Shown here in pieces: positions 56,335-64,000 of a DNA stretch of 64,000 nt (within the stretch, counting starts at the first letter, position 1; each line of letters starts with the position of its first letter). Made by a program: the position numbers and the translations under genes. Source of the DNA: Betaproteobacteria bacterium (GTDB lineage: Bacteria; Pseudomonadota; Gammaproteobacteria; Burkholderiales; SG8-39); the NCBI GenBank assembly GCA_016195915.1, contig JACPYS010000012.1, forward strand, positions 62,001-126,000. Reading direction: 5' to 3'. The notes below the pieces were generated by a model. The model did no database searches. It saw only the letters and a list, made by a program, of their open reading frames with translations, and was not told the DNA's origin.

Positions 56335-57939
56335 ATGGCAAAGCGGCTGAAATTCTGGGGCTGGGGTTATGAGGACGACGTCGTCCCCGATAGCGAGATT
56401 CGCTGGATGGAATCGACCTGGGCGGCGCGCTTCGGCGTTCAGGGATTCGACGTCACGCCGACGCCCAAGGCCGAGGAGATTTCGCTGCCGGCGCCACGCG
56501 TGACGCCGCCCGCGTCGCTTGCGTCCCTGTGCACCACGGATCATTACGAGCGGGTGCTGCACTCCTATAGCAAGTCGTTTCCCGACATCATCCGCGTCTA
56601 CCGCCGCGAGTGCCCGGCCCCTGCCGACGTCGTGGCCCTCCCCAGGACGGAGCAGGACGTAATCGACCTGCTCGACTGGTGCTACCGCGCAAACGCGGCC
56701 GTGATTCCCTTCGGTGGCGGTTCAAGCGTGGTGGGCGGAGTCGCCCCACCTGCAGAGGGAAGCCATTCGGCCGCGGTGAGCATCGATCTGCGCCATCTCG
56801 GACGCGTGCTGGAAATCGACGCCGTGTCCCAGTCCGCGCGCATTCAGGCGGGAACCTTCGGCCCCTCGCTGGAGGCACAGCTGAAGGGCGCCGGCCTCAC
56901 GCTGCGGCATTTCCCGCAGTCGTTCAAGTGCTCTACGCTGGGCGGGTGGATCGCGACGCGGGCGGGCGGGCACTTCGCGACGCTCTATACGCACATTGAC
57001 GACCTCGTGGAGAGCCTGCGCGTCGTGACGCCCTCCGGCGTGCTCGAGACCCGGCGCCTGCCGGGGTCCGGTGCGGGCCCCAGCCCGGACCGGTTGTTCA
57101 TAGGCTCCGAGGGCACGCTCGGCATCATTACCGAAGCCTGGATGCGCCTGCGGCGGCGCCCCACGTTCCGCGCCACGGCGTCGGTGCGCTTCGCCGATTT
57201 CTACCGCGGCGTGGATGCCGTGCGGGCCTTGTCCCAGTCGGGACTGTATCCGACCAACTGCCGCATCCTCGACGCGGAGGAGGCGCAATATAACGGGCTT
57301 GCAGACGGCCGCTTCAGCGTGTTGGTGGTCGGCTTCGAGTCCGCGGACCATCCGGTCGATGCAGCGCTGAAGCGCGCGCTGGAGCTGTGTGCGGACCACG
57401 GCGGCGAAGCCGAGGCGTCCGCCGGCGACGATTCGCACCTGGAGGGCGCGGCGGGCCGATGGCGCGAACGCTTCATGTTCCTGCCGTTCTTCAAGGAGCA
57501 CATGGCGGCGCGCTGCATCTTCCGCGACGCCTACGAGACGGCGATCACCTGGGAACGATTCAAGGACTTTCACGCCAGCATCCGCGATGCCGGGTTGAAC
57601 GCCCTGCGCAAGGCCACCGGGCGGCCAGGTTCGGTGACGTGCAGATTCACCCACGTCTATCCGGACGGCCCGGCGCCGTATCTCACTTTTCACGGGCTTT
57701 CGTCTTCGCCGGAGCGCCTGATGCAGGACTATTGGACCGTGAAGTCGGCCGCGTCGGACGCAATCATCGCCGGAGGCGGAAGCATAACGCACCATCATGC
57801 CGTCGGGCGCGAGCACCGGCGCTGGTACGACCGGCAGCGGCCCGAGCTGTTTGCACGTGCGCTGCGCTCGGCCAAGCAGGCGCTTGATCCGAAGTGGCTG
57901 CTCAACCCGGGGCTGCTCGTCGATCCAGAGACGGCGTGA
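56335..57939 (+). CDS. FAD-linked oxidase (AGPS/GlcD-like)
   Basis: A 534-residue FAD-binding type-4 oxidoreductase. The FAD domain shows VIPFGGGSSVVGGV, SARIQAGTFGPSLEAQLKGAGLTLRHFPQSFKCSTLGGWIATRAGG; the C-terminal oxidase part ends with SITHHHAVGREHRRWYDRQRPELF and PKWLLNPG. This ending (HHHxxGxxH) is that of alkyldihydroxyacetone-phosphate synthase relatives. It has no signal peptide. It is the last gene of the 51.7-57.9 kb plus-strand group, 23 bases after a TctC gene, and may oxidise a hydroxy acid made by the lactonase. Confidence 0.9.
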   Translation: MAKRLKFWGWGYEDDVVPDSEIRWMESTWAARFGVQGFDVTPTPKAEEISLPAPRVTPPASLASLCTTDHYERVLHSYSKSFPDIIRVYRRECPAPADVVALPRTEQDVIDLLDWCYRANAAVIPFGGGSSVVGGVAPPAEGSHSAAVSIDLRHLGRVLEIDAVSQSARIQAGTFGPSLEAQLKGAGLTLRHFPQSFKCSTLGGWIATRAGGHFATLYTHIDDLVESLRVVTPSGVLETRRLPGSGAGPSPDRLFIGSEGTLGIITEAWMRLRRRPTFRATASVRFADFYRGVDAVRALSQSGLYPTNCRILDAEEAQYNGLADGRFSVLVVGFESADHPVDAALKRALELCADHGGEAEASAGDDSHLEGAAGRWRERFMFLPFFKEHMAARCIFRDAYETAITWERFKDFHASIRDAGLNALRKATGRPGSVTCRFTHVYPDGPAPYLTFHGLSSSPERLMQDYWTVKSAASDAIIAGGGSITHHHAVGREHRRWYDRQRPELFARALRSAKQALDPKWLLNPGLLVDPETA

Positions 57940-57973
57940 CGACGCAACGCGCAGTAGGGATTCGCTTGCTCCA

Positions 57974-57997
57974 CGGATAACACCAAGCGCTTATCCG
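57974..57997. terminator. Short convergent hairpin
   Basis: CGGATAA (57974-57980) and TTATCCG (57991-57997) form a 7-bp inverted repeat in the 90-bp gap between the convergent FAD oxidase and hyuB genes. No T run follows, so termination function is uncertain. Confidence 0.35.
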
Positions 57998-58029
57998 GAA
58001 CCTTGGCGGGGCGTGCCAAACGGGGCAGA

Positions 58030-59631
58030 TTACTTCTGCTCCGGCCGCCCCCAACCTCCGCCGCCCGGTGTCTCCATTACCACCACTTCACCGCTCTCGA
58101 GCGTCAGCGTCGCCTTTCCCGGATACGATTTTTCTACCCCATCGCGCCCGATCGTGTAATTGCGCCCGCGCCGTCCATCGCCGCCACCTTGCAACCCGTA
58201 AGGACTGAACTTGCGGCGGTCCGATTGCAGCGATACACGCCCCGCATGATCTAGAACGCGCAACGATCGGATCACGCCGTTGCCACCGCGATGAAGCCCC
58301 GCACCACCCGATCCCTCGCGCAGTTCGTAGCGCTCGACGCGCAAGGGGTAACTGATTTCGAGCGCTTCGACCGGCGTGTTCATGGTGTTGGTCATGTTGC
58401 ACTGGACGCCGTCCATGCCGTCTCCCATCGGACGGCCCCCCTGGCCGCCCGCAATGGTTTCGACATAGGTGTAGGCGCGGCCGTTGCGCGGGTCGCGGCC
58501 GCCGACGCTGATCAGGTTCATCGTGCCCTGGCTCGCGGCCGGGATGCGATCCGGCGCGAATTGCGCGAACACGCGTAGCACGGCATCGACGACGCGCTGC
58601 GTGGTCTCGGTATTGCCGGCACACACCGCGGCGGGGCGCTTCGCGTTGAGGAAACAACCCTCGGGAATTCGGATTTCGACCGGCCGGAACGTACCGGCAT
58701 TGGTCGGAATCGACGCATCGGTCAGCAGCTTCACCGCAAAGAACACGGCCGAGTGCGTCATCGGCGCGACCGCGTTGATATTGCCGCGGCGCTGCGGAGC
58801 GGAGCCTGCGAAGTCAAGCACCATCCCATCCCGCGTGACGATGACTTTCACCCGCACGGGCACCGGTTCGTCCACCGTGCCGTCGTCGTCGAGTTGGTCT
58901 TCGCCGCTGTACTCGCCCGCGGGTAGATCGGCGATCTGCTTGCGCATGCGTCGTTCGGCGTAGGACAGGATGGCATCGAAACCCGCCGCGAGACGCGCGG
59001 CGCCATAGCGCTCGGCGAGTTCCTTGATGCGACGCTCGCCAATCCGGATGGCCGCCAGTTGCGCGTTGAAGTCGCCGCGCCGCTCCTGCGGCGTGCGCAC
59101 GTTGGCGAGTACCAGGCTCAGCACGTCGCGCTGCAGCACGCCGGAGCGATACAGCTTGACCGGCGGGATGATGATGCCTTCCTGGTAGATCTCCTGGGAG
59201 TTGCCTGGCATCGAGCCGGGTTCCATGCCGCCGATGTCGGCCTGGTGCGCGCGCGTCGCGGCGTAGCCGACGAGCGCGGCGCCGAAGAACACGGGCGCGA
59301 CCAGCATCACGTCGGGCAGGTGCGAGCCGCCGACGAAAGGGTCGTTGACGAGAATGACATCGCCTTCGGACAGATCTTCGACGGCAGCGACCGTGGTGCT
59401 GACTGCGCGCAGCATCGAGCCGAGATGCACCGGGACGTGCTCGGCCTGCGCGACGAGTTGCGCCCGGGCATCGAAGATCGCGCAGGAGGCATCCATGCGC
59501 TCCTTGATGTTGGGGGAGAACGCGGTGAGCTTGAGCACGGCGCCCATTTCCTGTGCCGTTGCTTCGAGCGCGTTGCGCAGCACTTCCAGAGTGATCGGAT
59601 CGAATGCGGCGCTGGCAGGCGATTGCGTCAT
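58030..59631 (-). CDS. hyuB: Hydantoinase B/oxoprolinase family protein
   Basis: A 533-residue HyuB-type subunit that, with HyuA, opens hydantoins or 5-oxoproline by ATP-dependent hydrolysis. It starts FDPITLEVLRNALEATAQEMGAVLKLTAFSPNIKER and has VNDPFVGGSHLPDV, GMEPGSMPGNSQEIYQEGIIIPPVKL and GTMNLISVGGRDPRNG. The ATG at 59631 overlaps the hyuA stop. The C-terminal region ends GEVVVMETPGGGGWGRP, typical. Acetone or acetophenone carboxylase subunits are alternatives with the same folds, but no gamma subunit is present. Confidence 0.93.
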   Translation of the reverse strand: MTQSPASAAFDPITLEVLRNALEATAQEMGAVLKLTAFSPNIKERMDASCAIFDARAQLVAQAEHVPVHLGSMLRAVSTTVAAVEDLSEGDVILVNDPFVGGSHLPDVMLVAPVFFGAALVGYAATRAHQADIGGMEPGSMPGNSQEIYQEGIIIPPVKLYRSGVLQRDVLSLVLANVRTPQERRGDFNAQLAAIRIGERRIKELAERYGAARLAAGFDAILSYAERRMRKQIADLPAGEYSGEDQLDDDGTVDEPVPVRVKVIVTRDGMVLDFAGSAPQRRGNINAVAPMTHSAVFFAVKLLTDASIPTNAGTFRPVEIRIPEGCFLNAKRPAAVCAGNTETTQRVVDAVLRVFAQFAPDRIPAASQGTMNLISVGGRDPRNGRAYTYVETIAGGQGGRPMGDGMDGVQCNMTNTMNTPVEALEISYPLRVERYELREGSGGAGLHRGGNGVIRSLRVLDHAGRVSLQSDRRKFSPYGLQGGGDGRRGRNYTIGRDGVEKSYPGKATLTLESGEVVVMETPGGGGWGRPEQK

Positions 59632-61727
59632 CTCGGTGCTCCCACGTCCACCAGCATGCTCGCGAAGCGGTCGACGCGCGCTACGTCGCCGGGGTAGAGG
59701 ACGTTGGTGGCCGAGATTTCCTCGATCACCGCGGGTCCTTGAATGACGTTCCCCGCGAGCAACTTTTCGCGCCGGTAGATCTGCGTCTCCCGCCACTGTC
59801 CTGGTTGGTCGGGGTCGTCCGCTTCGTAGAACACGCGGCGGGCGCCGATGCAAGCCGCGGTGGGCGGCTGTTCGGCACCGTGCGCGATCCGGGGCAGCTC
59901 CGGTGCGTCGATCGCACCCACTGCGGTGACGCCGAAATTGACGATCTCGACCGGGCAACTCGTGTCATGGTGTCCGAATCGCGCCTGATGCATGAGGTGA
60001 AACGCCTGGGGAAGCGCGGGCCACTGCGTCGCGTCGGCGAGCGGCAGTGTCAACTCGTAGCTTTGCCCGCTGTAGCGCGCATCGACGTGCGTTTCAATGC
60101 GGCGCTTGGCTTCAGGCACGCCGTCCGCCGAGAGCAGTTCGTCGCCGTGGCGCCGCAGCCGTTCGATGATGCCGCGCACTGCATCCCCCTGCAGCGCCGC
60201 GTGTGCGCTGATGCGCGTTTCGATGAGGTCGTGCCGCAGGTCGGAAACGAGCTGTCCCAATGCGCACAGGATCCCGGGCGCCGGCGGAATCAACAAACGC
60301 GGAATGCGCAATTCCCTCGCCACCGGCGTGCCGTGCATCGGCCCGGCCCCGCCGAAAGGCACCAGGGCGAAGTCGCGGGGATCGTGGCCGCGCTCGATCG
60401 AAACCACGCGGATGCCCCGCACGATGTTCGCATGCGTAACGCGCAGGATCCCGGCTGCGGCGCTCAACACGTCCAGACCCAGCGGCGCCGCAATCGCGTT
60501 GCGGATCGCCCGGTGCGATGCTTCCGCGTCGAGCAGCATTTCTCCACCGAGCCGGGTGTCCGGCCCGAACCTTCCAAGCACCACGTTGGCGTCGGTCGTG
60601 GTCGGCCGCATGCCGCCGCGCCGGTAGCAGGCGGGGCCCGGCACTGCTTCGGCGCTGAGCGGCCCGACCCGCAGCGCGCCGCCATCATCGATCCACGCAA
60701 TCGATCCGCCGCCAGCGCCGATCGCGTTGATGTCGATGACGGGAAGGCGCACCGGAATGTTTTCGAGCTTGGCATCACGCGTGATCGCGGGCACGCCGTT
60801 GCGTATCACGCTGATATCGGTGCTGGTGCCGCCGATGTCCATGGTGATGATGTGGAGGACACCCGCGAGTTTCGCGACGTGGGTGCTGGCGACGACGCCG
60901 CCGGCCGGGCCGGACAGCACCGTATGCACCGGCTTGCGGCGCGCCGACGCGATGGTCATCAGGCCACCGGAGGCTTCCATCACCATCACCGGCGTGACTC
61001 CGGCGATGCCGAGGCCGTCGGCCGCATCGCGCAACAAGGCCGTGAGCGAGCCGAGATAGCGGTCCATCACCGGCATCAGGAACGCGTTCAGCACGCAGGT
61101 GCTGGCGCGCTCGTATTCGCGGAATTCCGCCATGGTGTCGGTCGAGGCGCAGACCACCACGTCCTTGAGGCGCTGCAGGAGGAATTCGCGCGCCAGCCGT
61201 TCGTGCGCAGGATTGGCGTAGGAGTGCAGAAAGCAGATCGCGACGGCCTCGATCGCGCCGCTCTCGATGGCGCGCGCGGCCGCCTCGAGATCGTCCATCG
61301 CGAGCGCTTCGATTTCGCGCCCCGAGGCATCCAGCCGGCCGCGCACCGTGAGACAGTGCTCACGCGCGACCAGAGGCGGCGTGCGCGTCACGCGGATGTC
61401 GTACAGGCTCGGCCGCGCCTGGCGGCCGATCAGCAGCAGGTCGCGGAAACCGGCGTTGGTGATGAACGCGGTGCGCGCGCCCTGGCGCTGGATCACGGCG
61501 TTGGTGGCGGTGGTCATGCCGTGGCCGACGTACTTGACCGAGGCGCCGGTCTTGCCCTGGAGTGCGAGCGCCATTTTCAGGCCCGCAATGGTGCCGAGCG
61601 CGCGATTTCCGGGGGTGGTCGAGACCTTGGCGACGGTGATGGTGTGCGTCGCCTCGTCGTAGGCGATGTTGTCGGTGAAGGTGCCGCCGACATCGGAGGC
61701 GACCCGGACGCTGCCGCGGAGTGTCAT
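59628..61727 (-). CDS. hyuA: Hydantoinase A/oxoprolinase family protein
   Basis: A 699-residue HyuA-type subunit with an ASKHA-type nucleotide-binding site: ASDVGGTFTDN at the N-terminus, GHGMTTATNAVIQRQG and MDIGGTSTDISVI in the centre, and FALVPFGGAGPMHG later. It binds and phosphorylates the amide or enol oxygen before hydrolysis. The start at ATG 61727 fits the family start VRVASDVGG; an alternative lies 18 codons upstream. It diverges from the second TRAP system, suggesting that the transporter imports its substrate. Confidence 0.94.
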   Translation of the reverse strand: MTLRGSVRVASDVGGTFTDNIAYDEATHTITVAKVSTTPGNRALGTIAGLKMALALQGKTGASVKYVGHGMTTATNAVIQRQGARTAFITNAGFRDLLLIGRQARPSLYDIRVTRTPPLVAREHCLTVRGRLDASGREIEALAMDDLEAAARAIESGAIEAVAICFLHSYANPAHERLAREFLLQRLKDVVVCASTDTMAEFREYERASTCVLNAFLMPVMDRYLGSLTALLRDAADGLGIAGVTPVMVMEASGGLMTIASARRKPVHTVLSGPAGGVVASTHVAKLAGVLHIITMDIGGTSTDISVIRNGVPAITRDAKLENIPVRLPVIDINAIGAGGGSIAWIDDGGALRVGPLSAEAVPGPACYRRGGMRPTTTDANVVLGRFGPDTRLGGEMLLDAEASHRAIRNAIAAPLGLDVLSAAAGILRVTHANIVRGIRVVSIERGHDPRDFALVPFGGAGPMHGTPVARELRIPRLLIPPAPGILCALGQLVSDLRHDLIETRISAHAALQGDAVRGIIERLRRHGDELLSADGVPEAKRRIETHVDARYSGQSYELTLPLADATQWPALPQAFHLMHQARFGHHDTSCPVEIVNFGVTAVGAIDAPELPRIAHGAEQPPTAACIGARRVFYEADDPDQPGQWRETQIYRREKLLAGNVIQGPAVIEEISATNVLYPGDVARVDRFASMLVDVGAPR

Positions 61728-61784
61728 CGGCAGGTATTGTGGGGGCGAACCGCGAGGGTCGCAAACTCGCTTGCGTCGCAAAGG

Positions 61785-61819
61785 GGGTTGTTGACAACCC
61801 GGGGTAGCGTGGCTATGGT
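61785..61819 (+). promoter_or_regulatory. Sigma-70-type promoter with overlapping palindrome
   Basis: TTGACA (61791-61796), 17 bases, TATGGT (61814-61819) forms a promoter for the second TRAP operon, ATG at 61857. GGGTTGT (61785-61791) and ACAACCC (61794-61800) form a 7-bp inverted repeat over the -35, a probable operator. It lies in the gap with divergent hyuA. Confidence 0.6.
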
Positions 61820-61856
61820 CGTACGATTGCCCAAACGTTCCCTACAGGAGACTTCC

Positions 61857-62819
61857 ATGCGCCTCATGAAACTCTGCGTTGCATTGTCCTCTGCGTTGCT
61901 TGCGGGCAGTGCGTTCGCGCAAACCAAATGGGACATGCCCACGCCTTATGCGGACGGTTCGTTCCATACCAAGGGCGTGCGCCAGTTCGCCGAGGAGATC
62001 GCCAAGGGCGGCAAGGTTCAGATCACGGTGCACAGCAACGCCTCGCTGATCAAGCACCCGGAAATCAAGCGCGCCGTGCAGACCGGTCAGGTCCCGATCG
62101 GAGAGCTGCTGATCTCCGTGCTGGCGAACGAAAACCAGCTGTTCGCCTTCGACTCGAATCCGTTTCTCGCCAATGGCTACGACAAGGAGAAGAAGTTGTG
62201 GGGCATCGCCAAGTCCTACGTCGAGAAGCGGCTCGACGCCCAGGGCATCAAGCTGCTCTACTCGGTGCCTTGGCCGCCGCAGGCGCTGTGGGCGAAGAAG
62301 GAGATCCTGTCGATCGCCGACATGAAAGGCATGAAGTTCCGTACCTATAGCCCGACCACCTCGCGACTTGCGGAACTGGTAGGGGCCGTGCCGACCACGG
62401 TGCAGCTGCCGGAAGTTCCGCAGGCATTCCGCACCGGCGTGGTCGACCTCATGATCACCTCGTCGCCGGGCGGGGTTGACACACAGGCCTGGGACTACCT
62501 GACGCACTTCTACGACACCCAGGCGTTCCTGCCGCAAAACGCGGTGCTGGTCAACAAGGCCGCCTTTGCGAAACTCGATGCGGCCACGCAAAAATTGATA
62601 CTGGATGCGGCGGCTCGCGCGGAGCAGCGCGGCTGGGCCGAGAGCGAGGCGGACAACGCCAGAGCGATCAAGATGCTCGGCGAGAAAGGGATCAAGGTCG
62701 CCAAGCCGAGCGCCAAGCTATCGGACGAACTTACGGCGATCGGAAAGACGATCGCCGGCGAATGGGCGAAAAAGGCGGGGCCGGAGGGTGAGGCGATCCT
62801 CAACGCCTATAACAAGTAG
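61857..62819 (+). CDS. dctP: TRAP transporter substrate-binding protein (DctP)
   Basis: A 320-residue periplasmic receptor with signal peptide (MRLMKLCVALSSALLAGSAFAQ) and DctP fold: FHTKGVRQFAEEIAKGGKVQITVHSNASLIKHPEIKRAVQTGQVPIGELLIS, ADMKGMKFRTYSPTTSRLAELVGAVPTTVQLPEVPQAF, with Arg in KFRTY as the likely carboxylate clamp. ACAGGAG six bases before the ATG is a good ribosome site. Divergent from hyuA and first of a TRAP operon; it differs from the receptor at 19.9 kb. Confidence 0.94.
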   Translation: MRLMKLCVALSSALLAGSAFAQTKWDMPTPYADGSFHTKGVRQFAEEIAKGGKVQITVHSNASLIKHPEIKRAVQTGQVPIGELLISVLANENQLFAFDSNPFLANGYDKEKKLWGIAKSYVEKRLDAQGIKLLYSVPWPPQALWAKKEILSIADMKGMKFRTYSPTTSRLAELVGAVPTTVQLPEVPQAFRTGVVDLMITSSPGGVDTQAWDYLTHFYDTQAFLPQNAVLVNKAAFAKLDAATQKLILDAAARAEQRGWAESEADNARAIKMLGEKGIKVAKPSAKLSDELTAIGKTIAGEWAKKAGPEGEAILNAYNK

Positions 62820-62852
62820 CTTGTACGAGCGCGTGGCGGTGCGCATCTCCTG

Positions 62853-63383
62853 ATGCGCACTGCTCTCGATTGGCTGTATCGCGCTTCCGGCGTGCTGGCG
62901 GGCTTTTTTCTCGTGTGCATCGCCGCGATGACGCTCGCGCAGATCGGCGGGCGTCTGCTGAGTTTCGCGGCGCGCTCGTTCGACGATTTCGCGGGATTCT
63001 CGATGGCGGCCTCGTTCTTTCTCGGGCTGGCCTGGACGATGCGCTGTGGAGAACACATCCGGGTGAGCCTGTTGCTGCAGAACATGCACGACGGCAAGCG
63101 CCGCGCTTTCGAGATCATTTGCCTGGCGGTCAGCCTGTTCCTGTGCGGCTACTTCGCCTGGTACACCGTCGACATGACCTGGACGTCCTACCAGTTGAAC
63201 GACGTTTCGCAGGGCCTGGTGGCGGTGCCGCTCTGGATTCCACAGTCGGGCATGGCGCTCGGACTGGTGGTGCTGGTGATCGCGCTCGCCGACGACCTGC
63301 TCGTCACCTTCATCGGCGGCACTTCCTCCTACCAAGCGGCGGAAGCGAAGAAGGCCGACACGATGCCGACGTTCGAGCGCTGA
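62853..63383 (+). CDS. dctQ: TRAP transporter small permease (DctQ)
   Basis: A 176-residue four-helix membrane subunit, ATG at 62853. GVLAGFFLVCIAAMTLAQIGGRLLSFAARSFDDFAGFSMAASFFLGLAWTMRCGEHIRVSLLL is the DctQ wording. It lies 33 bases after dctP and nine before dctM, the regular order. Confidence 0.92.
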   Translation: MRTALDWLYRASGVLAGFFLVCIAAMTLAQIGGRLLSFAARSFDDFAGFSMAASFFLGLAWTMRCGEHIRVSLLLQNMHDGKRRAFEIICLAVSLFLCGYFAWYTVDMTWTSYQLNDVSQGLVAVPLWIPQSGMALGLVVLVIALADDLLVTFIGGTSSYQAAEAKKADTMPTFER

Positions 63384-63392
63384 ACCGGACGC

Positions 63393-64000
63393 ATGGATCC
63401 GCTCTGGATTTCGTTCGTCCTGCTCGCTGCACTCGCCGTGATGCTGGCGGCGGGCGTGTGGATCGCGATCGCGCTGCTCGGCATGGGTTTCATCGGGATG
63501 GTGTTCTTCACCGACTCGCCGGCGGGCCTGCTCATGGCAACGACCATGTGGGGTTCGAGCACCAGCTGGGCCCTGACCGCGCTGCCGCTATTCATCTGGA
63601 TGGGGGAAATCCTGTTCCGCAGCCGCATCTCGGAGGACATGTTCAAGGGGCTGGCGCCGTGGATGGATGCGCTACCCGGGCGGCTGATGCATTGCAACGT
63701 GATCGGCTGCGGAATTTTCGCCGCTATTTCGGGCTCCTCGGCGGCGACCGCCCTCACCATCGGCAAGATCACCGTGCCCGAACTGCGCAAGCGCAATTAC
63801 GACGAGAGCATGGTGGTGGGTTCGCTCGCAGGCGCGGGGACGCTGGGGCTGCTGATTCCGCCGTCGATCATCATGATCGTCTACGGCGTGGCGGCCGACG
63901 TTTCCATCGCCCGTCTGTTCGTCGCCGGTGTGCTTCCCGGCATCATGCTGATGCTGATGTTCTCCGGCTACATCGCAGCCTGGGCGCTGCTCCATCCGGA
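63393..64000 (+). CDS. dctM: TRAP transporter large permease (DctM), 3'-truncated by window edge
   Basis: The first 202 codons of the large permease are present: MDPLWISFVLLAALAVMLAAGVWIAIALLGMGFIGMV, LPLFIWMGEILFRSRISEDMF, FAAISGSSAATALTIGKITVPELRKRNYDE, and TLGLLIPPSIIMIVYGVAADVSIARLFVAGVLPGI. The last is the family signature for the second-half start. The rest lies past the window end. It completes a DctPQM set divergent from hyuA-hyuB. Confidence 0.93.
   Translation, partial: MDPLWISFVLLAALAVMLAAGVWIAIALLGMGFIGMVFFTDSPAGLLMATTMWGSSTSWALTALPLFIWMGEILFRSRISEDMFKGLAPWMDALPGRLMHCNVIGCGIFAAISGSSAATALTIGKITVPELRKRNYDESMVVGSLAGAGTLGLLIPPSIIMIVYGVAADVSIARLFVAGVLPGIMLMLMFSGYIAAWALLHP

Noticed and set aside
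59604-61856. Long plus-strand frame running in phase into the second DctP gene, suggesting a giant fusion
   Set aside because: The upstream part is antisense to hyuA and hyuB and has no recognisable fold; a ribosome site, promoter and signal peptide define the DctP start at 61857.
1-64000. CRISPR arrays, rRNA genes, prophage or riboswitches
   Set aside because: No spaced identical repeats, rRNA sequence, phage structural genes or recognisable aptamer were seen; the only clear RNA gene is tRNA-Arg.

Overview
The window is a GC-rich, densely packed chromosomal segment. Overlapping ATGA/GTGA junctions, frequent GTG and TTG starts, the dapA-bamC-metallohydrolase block, an aat-bpt N-end-rule pair, TctC ('Bug') solute receptors and TRAP transporters all suggest an environmental betaproteobacterium (Burkholderiales-like). 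The taxon is inferred from gene content only. I saw no phage, insertion sequence, integrase or CRISPR array.

Layout. 1-4.8 kb: an allophanate-hydrolase-type amidase diverges from an FdrA / DUF1116 / carbamate kinase operon of the oxamate-carbamoyltransferase kind, a nitrogen-scavenging module. 4.9-14.1 kb: an enoyl-CoA hydratase, bpt and aat, a Tat-exported Rieske protein, an Amt ammonium channel, a Nudix and haloacid-dehalogenase pair, an acyl-CoA synthetase with an NDH-2-like flavoprotein, and a MaoC hydratase. 14.2-16.1 kb: cysQ and a solitary nucleotidyltransferase-fold protein behind a perfect 11-bp inverted repeat. 16.1-22.9 kb: an operon with a PhyH dioxygenase, a complete TRAP transporter and a CmuA-like methyltransferase/corrinoid fusion, divergent from a LacI-family regulator with a perfect palindromic operator between them. 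23.0-23.6 kb: a VapC toxin with a probable cryptic antitoxin.

23.6-36.0 kb is the most unusual region. It is a 12-gene minus-strand surface-polysaccharide operon: a B12 radical SAM protein, HddA kinase, a two-subunit thiamine-diphosphate E1 enzyme, a ColD/RfbH-type PLP 3-dehydratase whose catalytic lysine is replaced by histidine, HddC guanylyltransferase, an SDR, a Nudix hydrolase, a flippase, two GT2 glycosyltransferases and a DUF268 methyltransferase. Together these suggest an activated deoxy and possibly branched or C-methylated (heptose-derived) sugar. A tRNA-Arg(CCU) gene borders it.

36.3-51.5 kb is mostly housekeeping: an exported methyltransferase, an APC permease, an MFS carrier, a hydrolase, oxyR, dapA, bamC, a metallohydrolase, a Pro/Ala lipoprotein, the ribosomal oxygenase roxA, a Bcp peroxiredoxin, a ferritin-like/VIT1 fusion, a glutamate-synthase-like FMN protein and nnrD/nnrE.

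51.7-64.0 kb is catabolic: an M19-dipeptidase-like protein with a changed metal site, a V4R-domain protein, two TctC receptors, an SMP-30 lactonase and an AGPS-like FAD oxidase. A hyuA-hyuB hydantoinase/oxoprolinase pair then diverges from a second TRAP transporter that runs off the end. The overall picture is a soil or water oligotroph with many uptake systems for organic acids, amides and lactams.
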